A stretch of DNA of 64,000 bases from Thalassobacillus_A hwangdonensis (GCF_042675915.1 NZ_JBHTKL010000005.1:1116001-1180000), one strand, 5' to 3'; positions 23,672 to 32,080 are shown, counted from the first letter of the stretch. Numbers and translations are program-made. The notes: generated from the letters alone by a model not told the origin.

Positions 23672-25021
23672 ATGACACATATTCGCTTTGACTATAAAAA
23701 GGCGCTGCCGTTTTTCGGCGAGCATGAACTTACTTACATGGAAGATGCAGTGCAGCTTGCTCACGAAGCATTGCGCCAGAAAACTGGACCAGGGAATGAC
23801 TTCCTAGGCTGGCTAGACCTTCCTGAGAATTACGATAAAGAGGAATTCTCACGGATCAAACAATCTGCTGAAAAAATCAAAAATGATTCTGATGTTCTGC
23901 TAGTAGTCGGTATCGGCGGTTCTTATCTTGGAGCGCGTGCTGCACTAGAGATGCTGAACCATAGCTTCTACAATGAGCTTTCCAAGGAGCAGCGCAAGAC
24001 ACCACAAGTGTTCTTCGTAGGAAACAGTATCAGTGCTCCTTATTTGAATGATCTGTTCGACGTACTGAAAGATAAAGACGTCTCCATCAACGTCATTTCA
24101 AAGAGTGGTACGACAACGGAGCCTGCGATTGCGTTCCGCATTTTCCGTAAATTCCTTGAAGAAAAATACGGAGTGGAAGAGGCGCGTAAACGTATTTACG
24201 CGACGACGGATAAAGCGAAGGGTGCACTGAAAACACTGGCAGATGAAGAAGGGTACGAAAGCTTTGTTGTACCAGACGATGTAGGGGGCCGTTTTTCTGT
24301 ACTGACAGCTGTCGGACTGCTGCCAATCGCAGCTAGCGGCATCGATATCGATCAGATGATGGCTGGTGCGAAAGATGCAAGCCACGAGTTAAGTGCAGAA
24401 AAATTGGAAGAAAACCCGGCGTACCAATACGCTGCTGTGAGAAACGTCCTCTACAACAAAGGGAAATCAATTGAAATGCTTGTGAACTATGAACCTGCAT
24501 TGCAATACTTCTCAGAGTGGTGGAAGCAATTGTTCGGTGAAAGTGAAGGGAAAGACCAAAAAGGAATCTTCCCTGCGTCTGCAAACTTCTCCACAGACCT
24601 CCATTCAATGGGGCAGTATGTACAGGATGGTCGTCGCGATTTGTTCGAAACTGTACTTAAAGTGAATGAACCTAAATCGGATGTGACGATTGAAGAGGAT
24701 GCACAGAACCTTGATGGCTTGAACTACCTCGCTGGAAAGACTGTCGACGAAGTGAATGAAAAAGCATATGAAGGAACGTTGCTTGCGCATACAGATGGCC
24801 AAGTTCCTAACTTGATCATCGAAGTGCCGAAGCTTGACGCTTATACATTCGGCCAGCTTGTGTATTTCTTCGAAAAAGCTTGTGCCATCAGTGGGTACAT
24901 CCTTGGAGTCAATCCATTCGATCAGCCTGGTGTGGAAGCGTACAAGAAAAATATGTTCGCTCTGCTTGGTAAACCAGGATTTGAAGACTTGAAAGAAGAA
25001 CTTGAAAAACGCTTGAAATAA
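23672..25021 (+). CDS. pgi: Glucose-6-phosphate isomerase
   Basis: A 449-residue phosphoglucose isomerase of glycolysis, the normal Bacillus length. The sugar isomerase motifs are VGIGGSYLGARAA (near residue 75), ISKSGTTTEPAIAFR and GRFSVLTAVGLLP; the C-terminal signature FDQPGVEAYKKNMF is intact. ATG 23672 follows GGAGGAAATACG; the open frame to 23597 has no site. It is flanked by the tandem array and a terminator. Confidence 0.96.
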   Translation: MTHIRFDYKKALPFFGEHELTYMEDAVQLAHEALRQKTGPGNDFLGWLDLPENYDKEEFSRIKQSAEKIKNDSDVLLVVGIGGSYLGARAALEMLNHSFYNELSKEQRKTPQVFFVGNSISAPYLNDLFDVLKDKDVSINVISKSGTTTEPAIAFRIFRKFLEEKYGVEEARKRIYATTDKAKGALKTLADEEGYESFVVPDDVGGRFSVLTAVGLLPIAASGIDIDQMMAGAKDASHELSAEKLEENPAYQYAAVRNVLYNKGKSIEMLVNYEPALQYFSEWWKQLFGESEGKDQKGIFPASANFSTDLHSMGQYVQDGRRDLFETVLKVNEPKSDVTIEEDAQNLDGLNYLAGKTVDEVNEKAYEGTLLAHTDGQVPNLIIEVPKLDAYTFGQLVYFFEKACAISGYILGVNPFDQPGVEAYKKNMFALLGKPGFEDLKEELEKRLK

Positions 25022-25024
25022 TTA

Positions 25025-25063
25025 AAAAATGAGGGTGTCCGTTGCGGGCACCCTCATTTTTTA
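25025..25063 (+). terminator. Terminator after pgi
   Basis: AAAATGAGGGTG pairs with CACCCTCATTTT with an inner CCG/CGG; T-run follows. Confidence 0.9.
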
Positions 25064-25190
25064 TACTTTAAGAAAGTCTAATTTTATTAAAGGAGGATTT
25101 CGCCATATTTGCATGGCGACAAGCCAAGTTTTTCTAATGAATTCATATTTCCATCGAGAACGGTAAAACTAACGAAAAAGGAGTGTTCGA

Positions 25191-25595
25191 ATGATACCTA
25201 TCTCTTCGAAAGTCACTGGTGAAGTATTTTCACTGCACGACCTTGAATCAAAACTTAGCCCTTTAGGTTATGTGATAGGCGGCAACTGGGATTACGACCA
25301 TGGAAGTTTCGACTACAAAATTGATGATGATGTCGGTTATCAATTTTTACGCGTGCCATTTGATGTGGAGCATGGTTCCCTTGACGCGCCAACATCAACC
25401 GTAAAAATAGGCGAGCCATTTCTCCTGTCACACAAATACCAGCGTGGTCTTGATGACAATGTACATGTGGGAAATATCAAAGCCTCTTTCGATCAGTTTT
25501 CTGAGCCACAGGATCCGGATGCTTCCGTCGACGAGAAGTATATCGCAGTCGGTCAGGAGCTTGTCCGGGAACTGGAAGCTACGCTATTGGCTTAA
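25191..25595 (+). CDS. yugN: YugN-like family protein
   Basis: A 134-residue YugN family protein, acidic, with the usual GGNWDYDHGSFDYKID and FLRVPFDVEHGSLD segments. The function is unknown. AAAAAGGAGTGTTCGA precedes ATG 25191. Its last 12 bases overlap the end of convergent yugO, an arrangement in which neither gene has its own terminator. In the preceding 125 bases a small GCCAT/ATGGC hairpin follows AAAGGAGG, but no convincing gene is there. Confidence 0.85.
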   Translation: MIPISSKVTGEVFSLHDLESKLSPLGYVIGGNWDYDHGSFDYKIDDDVGYQFLRVPFDVEHGSLDAPTSTVKIGEPFLLSHKYQRGLDDNVHVGNIKASFDQFSEPQDPDASVDEKYIAVGQELVRELEATLLA

Positions 25596-26582
25596 AGGAG
25601 TCAACACGACAAGCCGATCTGATTTCTCGATGATTGCATCACTGTATAAATTCAATTTCAACTGTTCATCTCTGATGATTCCTACCAATGTTTCTTTGTC
25701 AGAGGCGTAATGGATCAACGCCTCTTTGAACTGCTTTCCAACCAACGTATCTGGAGGATCAAGTTCATGGAATTGCTGTTCAGTCATGATTTCCAACAGC
25801 AGCTCGAATGGCTTGACTGGATCATTCCGATGTAATTCATGATAAAACAATGCGCTCATGAAATCATTGGAACGGATCACTGTTGTGGCACCTGCCCTCC
25901 GCGCATTAACAGAATGTTTTTCCGTCAGAATTTCCGCAATGATCTTCAATTCAGGGTTAAGGCCTTTCATTGCAACAATCGCCAGTATAACCACCTGATC
26001 GGCTTGTTCCTCTCTCATTGAAGGATCGGCGGTGATTAGTATTTCTTTGGCATAGGAAATATTCGCTTTATGGAGCGTCTCATCATCACTAACATCCCCA
26101 CGGATGAAGTGAACGGGGTATTGATTGTAGGGAAGTTCCCTCATGGTCCGATCAATTAATACGATATCTTCAGGGTCATTATGCTGCTGCATGATCTCAA
26201 TCAATTGCCGTGTCCGTTCATTCCATCCGACCAGAATAATGTGGCCTTTTCCTTTGAAGGCAACTTTTCCGGTGGATAAATCTTTCTCGTGCTTGATTGT
26301 TCCTGCAGACAGCGTAGCCATATAAAAGGTTACCAGTCCCCCACCAGCCAGAATGAGCAAGATGCCTATGATGCGTCCCGCATTGCTCAATGGAACGTAA
26401 TCACCGTAACCCACGGTGGACCCTGTCACGAACGCCCACCAAATCCCGTCGAAAATAGTGGGGAAATGCTGAGGTTCGATAAAATGGATGAGTGCACCGA
26501 AAAAAACCATGAATACAATCACGGTCAGGAACAGTCGCAGGAATATGGGAAGCCGGAAGTAAAATCTTGTCCAACTGTACAT
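25584..26582 (-). CDS. yugO: Potassium channel protein with RCK domain (YugO-type)
   Basis: A 332-residue two-helix potassium channel. Hydrophobic helices lie near residues 10-35 and 65-95; between them is the selectivity filter TVGYGDY. A RCK/TrkA-N domain follows (HIILVGWNERTRQLIEI, VHFIRGDVSDDETL). B. subtilis YugO conducts K+ in biofilm signalling; a like role here is inference. ATG 26582 is the first start before the first helix, with AAGGAG 12 bases upstream. The frame reaching 26672 is rejected. Confidence 0.9.
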   Translation of the reverse strand: MYSWTRFYFRLPIFLRLFLTVIVFMVFFGALIHFIEPQHFPTIFDGIWWAFVTGSTVGYGDYVPLSNAGRIIGILLILAGGGLVTFYMATLSAGTIKHEKDLSTGKVAFKGKGHIILVGWNERTRQLIEIMQQHNDPEDIVLIDRTMRELPYNQYPVHFIRGDVSDDETLHKANISYAKEILITADPSMREEQADQVVILAIVAMKGLNPELKIIAEILTEKHSVNARRAGATTVIRSNDFMSALFYHELHRNDPVKPFELLLEIMTEQQFHELDPPDTLVGKQFKEALIHYASDKETLVGIIRDEQLKLNLYSDAIIEKSDRLVVLTPLSQ

Positions 26583-26636
26583 GATTAGGAAGGACTCCTT
26601 TTTAAGATACAGTATGGACGAATTCAAATGGAAATA

Positions 26637-26667
26637 TAAGAAAACCGGCCGCAGAGGGCCGGTTTTA
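26637..26667 (-). terminator. Terminator of the thioredoxin-like gene (leftward)
   Basis: AAAACCGGCC pairs with GGCCGGTTTT around GCAGAG; minus-strand U-tract. The right arm overlaps the stop codon at 26665-26667. Confidence 0.85.
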
Positions 26668-27225
26668 TGCAATAGACTTCAAACGCGAGCGGATGCATGA
26701 ATAGACTTCATCCCAAAAATCGCGATTCTCACGGAATGCTCTTGTCAGGAACGTGAACATTTCCTGTTGTTTTTCTTTGAAATCATTTGCTTCCTTAGGG
26801 GGAAGCGCGGCATTCGATTCGTTGATGAAACGCTGGATTGTTTTAGCGCGTGGACCCCAAACTGCAACTTCCCTGCCGTTTTTATCTATGAAAATGAAAA
26901 TCGGGATCGATCGGCTCTTTCCATTAGTGAGATACTGATCCATCAGTTCCAGATTCTGATCCCTGTAAAGGAAATGGACATCCATATTCGTTGCTTCAGC
27001 AATCCTCAATAAAATCGGGATATTCAGCATGGCGTCCCCGCACCAGCTTTCTGTCAGTACTAGGACTCTCAGTTCTTTCGAGCGTAATTTCTCGAACAAC
27101 TCATAATCCTTTTCTTCCAGTTGAAAATTCTCATATATATGAATGAGGTTTTCCCGGTGAACCTCCATAACGTCCACATATTCCTGTGCAGTAATGCCTT
27201 TGTTGTACCATTCTTCCAGTTTCAT
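26665..27225 (-). CDS. Thioredoxin-like protein with a single active-site cysteine
   Basis: A 186-residue cytoplasmic protein with a thioredoxin-like fold of the Thioredoxin_9 kind. The usual CxxC is replaced by WCGD in VLTESWCGDAMLN (near residue 65), leaving one cysteine. The cis-proline region SRSIPIFIFID and VWGPRA fit the fold. It may act as a monothiol oxidoreductase or peroxidase-like partner; no substrate is known. ATG 27225 follows AGGAGGAGTTCC. The DUF4395 gene lies upstream on the same strand, but a terminator separates them. Confidence 0.82.
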   Translation of the reverse strand: MKLEEWYNKGITAQEYVDVMEVHRENLIHIYENFQLEEKDYELFEKLRSKELRVLVLTESWCGDAMLNIPILLRIAEATNMDVHFLYRDQNLELMDQYLTNGKSRSIPIFIFIDKNGREVAVWGPRAKTIQRFINESNAALPPKEANDFKEKQQEMFTFLTRAFRENRDFWDEVYSCIRSRLKSIA

Positions 27226-27293
27226 GGAACTCCTCCTCCTAAAATAAGCCTCCCTTGGTGCATACCCGAAAAGTCCCTGTTTCAAGCTCATCA

Positions 27294-27325
27294 AAAAGAA
27301 AAGCTCCATCAAATGAGGGAGCTTT
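27294..27325 (-). terminator. Terminator of the DUF4395 gene (leftward)
   Basis: AAAGCTCC pairs with GGAGCTTT with inner TC/GA around AAAT; AAAAAG on the left supplies the U-tract. Confidence 0.75.
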
Positions 27326-27329
27326 GTGA

Positions 27330-27761
27330 CTATCGTCCACTATGCAATTTGCGATATCGATATTGCTGCCATTGAAAACGGATGAAGCATCCGACGCAGA
27401 ACCCCATGATAGCAATAGAAGCAGCCAGGAAGACCATAGCAGTGAAGAGATGACCGATGATCATCCATCCGCCGGTATAAGCCATGTATGCCATCGTCAG
27501 ACAGAAGACAGCGATGATTTGATTGAATTGCTGCTGCTGCTTATCTTCTGGAATATAGGATGGAAGCGGCTTTTTCAGGAACTTTTTTCCTATATACAAA
27601 ACCGGGTGGAGATCGAAGAGTAAGCCTGATATTCCAGCCAGTAAAGGAACAAGTAAAAAGTAATGCCAGGATGTCAGCCAGGTCAGCAAGACAGCAGTTA
27701 CGATCGTCCATTGATTCAGCCTGACAAGTGGGCGCGGGATCGTTTGACTCCTACTGTTCAT
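27330..27761 (-). CDS. DUF4395 family membrane protein
   Basis: A 143-residue membrane protein of the DUF4395 family. It shows the N-terminal RLNQWTIVTAVLLTWLTSW, FDLHPVLYIGKKFL and the C-terminal cysteine pair CVGC. Four hydrophobic helices are expected. Family members often neighbour thioredoxin or sulfur-transfer genes, and here a thioredoxin-like gene is next downstream. The function is not established. ATG 27761 follows AAAGGTTGGTTTTAACG. Confidence 0.8.
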   Translation of the reverse strand: MNSRSQTIPRPLVRLNQWTIVTAVLLTWLTSWHYFLLVPLLAGISGLLFDLHPVLYIGKKFLKKPLPSYIPEDKQQQQFNQIIAVFCLTMAYMAYTGGWMIIGHLFTAMVFLAASIAIMGFCVGCFIRFQWQQYRYRKLHSGR

Positions 27762-27897
27762 CGTTAAAACCAACCTTTCTTATCGGTTATTATGTAATTA
27801 TATTATATACCCTGATGGGAACTTTGTGAAGGATAACGCTTACCAACGGGGAGCGTGTTTTGATATGATGGTTGCAGAGGAAAAAAGGAGGATGACC

Positions 27898-28956
27898 ATG
27901 GAACAACAACGTTTGGATTTTTTACTGGAATTATTGCAGACACCTTCTCCGTCCAGCATGGAAATGGAGATTCAGAAAAAGTGGATACAAGAAATGAACA
28001 GCTATGCGGATGAAATCCGCACCGACCACGCCGGAAATGCAATCGCAGTATTGAACCCGGAGGCTGAGTTCAAAATCATGCTTGCCGGCCATTGCGACGA
28101 AATTGCATTAGTGATCAATCGGATCGATGACCACGGCTATCTCCATATCGATAAAATGGGCGGAGTAAATCCGAAAGCGGCTGTAGGAATGAAAGTGACT
28201 GTACTCGGTTATCAAAAAACGGTAACAGGAGTCATCGGGGTGAATGCCCAGCATCATGGAGGATTGAAGGGTGACTTTGATCTTGGTGATCTTTTCATTG
28301 ATTGCGGAGCAAAATCAAAGCAGGAAATGGAAGAGCTTGTCCAGATCGGTGACCTTGCTGTCTATAAACGGGAGCCGGAAGTGCTGATGGACCGTTACAT
28401 AGCTGGTCGTGGATTGGACAACAGGACGGGTACATTCATAGTCGGTGAAGTACTTCGTCGCCTGTCAGATAAAGAGATTAACGTCGGAGTGTACGCTGCA
28501 AGTACCGTCAATGAGGAAACAAACATGGGCGGTGCATACTTCGCGGCAGCAGGTGTAGAGCCTACAATGGCGATTGCCTGTGATGTCACCTTTGCGACCG
28601 ACTATCCGAATGTCGATAAAAATAAGCATGGAGATGTACGTCTGGATGGAGGTCCGGTGTTGGCGAAAGGTGCACCAATCAACCGAAAAATCAATGGGTT
28701 GCTCGAAGCGACGGCCAAGAAGCTGAAAATGGATGTCCAATATGAATTGACACCTCGCATGACAGGAACGGATGCAGATAAAATGCGTCTGACAGGGAAA
28801 GGCGTCCCGGTAAGTCTTGTTTCGCTGCCATTACGATACATGCATTCGCCGGTAGAAACGGTAAGCATCAAAGATATCGACGAAGAAATCGACCTTCTTG
28901 TAGAAATGATTGCAGGCATGACAGGAACGGAAAGCCTGAACCCATTAGAAGACTAA
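27898..28956 (+). CDS. M42 family metallopeptidase (glutamyl aminopeptidase-like)
   Basis: A 352-residue dinuclear zinc/cobalt aminopeptidase of the M42 (TET-like, FrvX/YsdC/YtoP) family. The metal ligands and catalytic acid appear in AGHCDEIA, GRGLDNRTG, STVNEETNMGG and CDVTFATD, and HSPVE near the C-terminus. The substrate class, peptides with an acidic or neutral N-terminus, cannot be told. ATG 27898 follows AGGAGGATGACC. Confidence 0.92.
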   Translation: MEQQRLDFLLELLQTPSPSSMEMEIQKKWIQEMNSYADEIRTDHAGNAIAVLNPEAEFKIMLAGHCDEIALVINRIDDHGYLHIDKMGGVNPKAAVGMKVTVLGYQKTVTGVIGVNAQHHGGLKGDFDLGDLFIDCGAKSKQEMEELVQIGDLAVYKREPEVLMDRYIAGRGLDNRTGTFIVGEVLRRLSDKEINVGVYAASTVNEETNMGGAYFAAAGVEPTMAIACDVTFATDYPNVDKNKHGDVRLDGGPVLAKGAPINRKINGLLEATAKKLKMDVQYELTPRMTGTDADKMRLTGKGVPVSLVSLPLRYMHSPVETVSIKDIDEEIDLLVEMIAGMTGTESLNPLED

Positions 28957-29002
28957 CGATTTTTTAAAAAAGATGAGTCACGAGAGTATAAAGTGAAGTC
29001 AA

Positions 29003-29107
29003 CATACGCAGACTCCAGCGGGAACAGCACAAGTCTGAAGACCCCGGAGGGAAGCGTTCTGTGCTTGCCGAGGAGGCTGAGGCCGTGCCCGCGGAAAGCG
29101 GAGTATG
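29003..29107. repeat. Dispersed hairpin repeat, copy B (divergent subtype)
   Basis: Blocks GACTCCAGCGGGAACAGC, AAGACCCCGGAGGGAAGCG, GCTTGCCGAGGAGGCTGAGG and CCGCGGAAAGCGGAGTATG correspond to the reverse complement of the family blocks in copies A, C, D. The ends CATAC and GTATG pair. It is the most divergent copy. It fills the 304-base gap after the M42 gene together with the next terminator. Confidence 0.7.
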
Positions 29108-29137
29108 CTGATGAAGCGGTAGATGCCATCATAAGAG

Positions 29138-29167
29138 AGGTCCGAACTAATGGTTCGGATCTTTTTT
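29138..29167 (+). terminator. Terminator downstream of repeat copy B
   Basis: AGGTCCGAAC pairs with GTTCGGATCT around TAATG, followed by TTTTT. It probably ends transcription from the M42 gene. Confidence 0.8.
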
Positions 29168-29260
29168 AGTTTTATTTAAACAATAGATGGAAAAGTGATC
29201 CTTGTGAAATATTTGGAAATTTGAAATAATGTATGGCATGATGATTCGAGGAGGGAAAGC

Positions 29261-29455
29261 ATGCGCTCACTCAAAACACAGATGACCTTAGCTATTGCTA
29301 CAGCACTATTATTTGTTGCAGGCTCATTTTATTACGTGGAATTCTCAGGAAAAGAAGAATTCCTCCCAATCAGGATGATCTTTTATTTTGTTATGATTTC
29401 TTCGGTATTCAATGCTGGCCTATTGACCCAGAAATATATAGGTGCGAGAAACTGA
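29261..29455 (+). CDS. Small two-helix membrane protein, unknown
   Basis: A 64-residue protein with two hydrophobic segments (about residues 8-27 and 37-56) separated by a charged loop. I do not recognise it. GAGGAGGGAAAGC precedes the ATG and the stop is 19 bases before fosB, so it probably heads the small-gene operon that follows. Confidence 0.6.
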   Translation: MRSLKTQMTLAIATALLFVAGSFYYVEFSGKEEFLPIRMIFYFVMISSVFNAGLLTQKYIGARN

Positions 29456-29474
29456 TTGATCAGGAGGGAAGGTA

Positions 29475-29894
29475 ATGAAAGTGCGTGGATTGAACCATCT
29501 GATGTTCTCTGTCTCAGATTTGGAAAGATCGATCGATTTTTATAGGAAAGTATTCGATGCAAGGCTGTTGGTGAAAGGTAGGACGACTGCCTATTTCGAT
29601 CTTGCTGGGATGTGGCTTGCTTTGAATGAAGAAACCGATATCCCGCGGAATGAAATCCATCAGTCCTATACGCATCTGGCTTTTACTGTGGAAGCCTATG
29701 ATCTTCCTGATCTACATAAGAAGCTGGATGCTTTGGGAGTGAACATCCTTCAAGGTCGTACGAGAGATGAACGGGATAAAGCATCCATCTATTTCACCGA
29801 TCCGGATGGACATAAGTTTGAATTTCATACTGGAACTCTTGAGGATCGCCTGAGTTATTATAAGGATTCGAAACCGCATATGACTTTTTATTAA
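29475..29894 (+). CDS. fosB: Metallothiol transferase FosB (fosfomycin resistance)
   Basis: A 139-residue vicinal-oxygen-chelate enzyme that adds bacillithiol (or cysteine) to the epoxide of fosfomycin and inactivates it. The length equals classic FosB. The metal ligands are His near residue 7 (LNHLMFSV), His near 66 (YTHLAFT) and Glu near 115 (GHKFEFHTG). The stretches WLALNEETDIPRNEIH and the C-terminal YYKDSKPHMTFY are characteristic. GGAGGGAAGGTA precedes the ATG. Next is a second VOC gene, probably co-transcribed. Confidence 0.93.
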   Translation: MKVRGLNHLMFSVSDLERSIDFYRKVFDARLLVKGRTTAYFDLAGMWLALNEETDIPRNEIHQSYTHLAFTVEAYDLPDLHKKLDALGVNILQGRTRDERDKASIYFTDPDGHKFEFHTGTLEDRLSYYKDSKPHMTFY

Positions 29895-29910
29895 GAAGAG
29901 AGGGATTGAG

Positions 29911-30294
29911 ATGGCAAGCTTGACGGGAATCACTTTTCAAGTAAGGGTAACAGATTTTGAAGAAGGTATTCGATGGTATCGGCTGCTTTTCAACAGGAAA
30001 CCGGATTTTATTCCGCACGAAGACTTTGCGGAATGGGAAATGGTAGAAGGGACTTGGCTCCAGGTCGCAAAAGGGAAACCAGCGGAAGGTAGTGGTCCGT
30101 TGAGGCTTGGTGTCGAGAATATTAAAAAAGAACGTTCCAGATTGATGGACCAGTTGAATCTTGAATTAGAAGCTGTCAACACAAGAGAAGGAGTACCAGC
30201 TGCATGGCTTTCATTTGAGGATCCTTATGGAAACCGACTCGGTTTGTTTCAGGATTTGGAAAAACGTCCATTTCGAGAAGGTGAACAAGGATGA
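29911..30294 (+). CDS. VOC (glyoxalase/bleomycin resistance fold) family protein
   Basis: A 127-residue protein with the paired beta-alpha-beta-beta-beta modules of the VOC superfamily (FQVRVTDFEEGIRWYRLLF; AWLSFEDPYGNRLGLFQDL). Obvious metal ligands are few, so it may bind rather than convert its ligand. The substrate is unknown. It lies between fosB and a TPR gene; the next gene starts in its stop codon (ATGA). AGAGAGGGATTGAG precedes the start. Confidence 0.82.
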   Translation: MASLTGITFQVRVTDFEEGIRWYRLLFNRKPDFIPHEDFAEWEMVEGTWLQVAKGKPAEGSGPLRLGVENIKKERSRLMDQLNLELEAVNTREGVPAAWLSFEDPYGNRLGLFQDLEKRPFREGEQG

Positions 30295-30776
30295 AGCGAC
30301 TGAAGGAGATATTGGAAACAGACGATTTGGAACAAGCACATGTACATATTATTGATTTGCTGGAATCCCATCCTGATGATGCAAATGTCCGTTTCCAAAT
30401 CGCTTCTGCCCATGATGCGTGTGGGTTTGAAAGAGAAGCGATTCGCCATTATTCAGACGCATTGAAAATCGGATTGGAGAATGAAGTGGAACAGCAGGCA
30501 TACATACAGTTAGGAAGCAGTTACCGTTGTATCGGTATGTATGAGAAGGCGGAGCAGCTATTGGAAGAAGGATTGAAAAAGCACCCGGAAAACGCGGCGA
30601 TGAAGGCGTTTATGGCAATGACGAAGTACAACTTACATAAAAATAAAGCGTCTCTGCAGTTGTTATTCTCTGTCATATTAAATCAGGATAACACTGACCC
30701 GTGGATCCTGAAATACAAGCAGGCGCTGCTTTTCTATGCTGACCGGATCGATGATACATGGCAGACGGAGGAATAA
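30291..30776 (+). CDS. TPR-repeat protein
   Basis: A 161-residue cytoplasmic protein with tetratricopeptide-like helices: DANVRFQIASAHDACGFEREAIRHYSDAL and QQAYIQLGSSYRCIGMYEKAEQLLEEGL each fit the 34-residue pattern. It resembles the B. subtilis-type small TPR proteins that bind partners. The start overlaps the previous stop by 4 bases. The binding partner is unknown. Confidence 0.8.
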   Translation: MKRLKEILETDDLEQAHVHIIDLLESHPDDANVRFQIASAHDACGFEREAIRHYSDALKIGLENEVEQQAYIQLGSSYRCIGMYEKAEQLLEEGLKKHPENAAMKAFMAMTKYNLHKNKASLQLLFSVILNQDNTDPWILKYKQALLFYADRIDDTWQTEE

Positions 30777-30798
30777 TAAACAGAAAGTTGGAGCACAA

Positions 30799-31260
30799 GT
30801 GGAACTGAACTTTACTGAGATACCTGAGGGAGAAAGGCTACCTTATTTGCCTTATTTACTGATGGCAGACGAATCTCCTGAAATCATCAAGCCCTATATT
30901 GACCTTGGAGACTTGTTCGCGCTCGGCATTCAAAGAGAAGTGGCTGGAGTTATGCTCTATATACCTGTTGATTCTCACACGATAGAACTTAAGAATATTG
31001 CAATCAAGGAAGCATTTCGTGGAAAAGGTATCGGGAAAAAGGCCATTGATTACGCTTGTACGTACTACAACAATGCCGGTTATGAAACGTTGAGGGTAGG
31101 TACGGCAAATTCAAGTATTGAAAATCTAGCTTTCTACCAGCGGGCAGGTTTCCGGATGACGGGTGTGATAAAGGACTTTTTCCTTCAGTACCCCGAACCG
31201 ATTTATGAAAATGGCATTCGTGCACTTGATATGATTCTGTTTGAAAGAAGCCTGGGGTAG
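30799..31260 (+). CDS. GNAT family N-acetyltransferase
   Basis: A 153-residue GCN5-related acetyltransferase. The acetyl-CoA motif is LKNIAIKEAFRGKGIGKKAIDYA (near residues 70-90; key R-GKGIGKK), followed by NxxxxxFYQRAGFR. The acceptor is unknown. I use GTG 30799 with TTGGAGCACAA upstream; the frame reaches back to 30736 inside the previous gene without a site. It is in the same run of genes as fosB. Confidence 0.85.
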   Translation: MELNFTEIPEGERLPYLPYLLMADESPEIIKPYIDLGDLFALGIQREVAGVMLYIPVDSHTIELKNIAIKEAFRGKGIGKKAIDYACTYYNNAGYETLRVGTANSSIENLAFYQRAGFRMTGVIKDFFLQYPEPIYENGIRALDMILFERSLG

Positions 31261-31270
31261 GAGGGGTTTT

Positions 31271-31804
31271 ATGTACACAGGAATCATCCTTTATCAACGA
31301 TTCAGCGAATACGAACTATCTGTATTGCTTTCTGTTCTGAGCCAAGGTAATAAACCTGTAAGATACATCGGCTTGGACAGCACTACTGTGCAGGGGGAAG
31401 CTGGATTGACGTGTGTGACACAATCCAAGGTCTCTGACTTACCTATTGATGAACTGGACAGTGTCGTTCTTCCTGGAGTGGAAGATTTCCAGCATCTGGT
31501 CGGTCATCAAGGGTTGATCGATTTTTTGAAACATGTCCAAAAAGAAAACATGCCGATCGGGGCAATTTCAAGCGCCCCTTATTTCTTAGCAATGAGTGGA
31601 CTTTTGGATGGGTATCGTTATACGACAGGACTGACCGAAGAACAGAGAATGTTTCTAGGCACATTCCAGGAGGATAACTATATCGATGCACCAACTGTCC
31701 AAGATGGTAATATCGTCACTGCCAAAGGTGCTGCATTCATTGATTTTGCGATTACATATGGAAAACTCCTTCAGTTGGAATTCAATGAAAGCTGGTATCG
31801 GTAA
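31271..31804 (+). CDS. DJ-1/PfpI family protein lacking the nucleophile cysteine
   Basis: A 177-residue DJ-1/PfpI-like protein. The nucleophile elbow, usually AIC, reads GAISSAPYFLAMSGLL near residue 100, so the conserved cysteine is serine here. The acidic residue before it, ending VVLPGVE, is present. Without the cysteine, protease, deglycase or chaperone activity linked to it is doubtful; a ligand-binding or serine-based role is possible. ATG 31271 follows AGGAGGGGTTTT. It ends the small-gene run. Confidence 0.78.
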   Translation: MYTGIILYQRFSEYELSVLLSVLSQGNKPVRYIGLDSTTVQGEAGLTCVTQSKVSDLPIDELDSVVLPGVEDFQHLVGHQGLIDFLKHVQKENMPIGAISSAPYFLAMSGLLDGYRYTTGLTEEQRMFLGTFQEDNYIDAPTVQDGNIVTAKGAAFIDFAITYGKLLQLEFNESWYR

Positions 31805-31889
31805 CCAATTTTCACTTGAGCCATATGATAAGTACATCTATTGAAATGCCTATAAAATGAACAACCATTCATTTTTTCAAGCAAAAGTA

Positions 31890-31918
31890 TTGTAGATTCA
31901 TAGAGTTAGGTATAAAAT
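31890..31918 (+). promoter_or_regulatory. Promoter of the FMN riboswitch-ribU unit
   Basis: TTGTAG (31890-31895), 17 bases, TAAAAT (31913-31918). It places the transcript start about 20 bases before the riboswitch. Confidence 0.6.
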
Positions 31919-31943
31919 AGTGGTACAGCATAATATCGATTCC

Positions 31944-32080
31944 ATCTTCGGGGCAGGGTGAAATTCCCGACCGACGGTGATGGGTGTAATGCCCTTAGTC
32001 CGTGACCCGTGAGGCTTTGCCGAGCGGTGGACCTGGTGAAAATCCGGGACCGACAGTTACAGTCTGGATGGGAGAAGATG
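31944..32080 (+). ncRNA. FMN riboswitch (RFN element)
   Basis: The conserved RFN pieces appear in order: ATCTTC at the 5-prime end, GGGCAGGGTGAAATTCCCGACC, GGTGATGGG, CCGTGACCC, GTGGACCTGGTGAAAATCCGG, GACCGACAGTTACAGTCTGG and closing GGAGAAGAT. ATCTTC and GAAGAT form the P1 stem. It lies 174 bases ahead of ribU and should shut expression down when FMN is plentiful. Confidence 0.96.

Noticed and set aside
25089..25190. Small gene after AAAGGAGG before yugN
   Set aside because: The nearest ATG is 16 bases away and gives 17 codons; frames using rarer starts run into yugN. No support beyond the ribosome-site look-alike.
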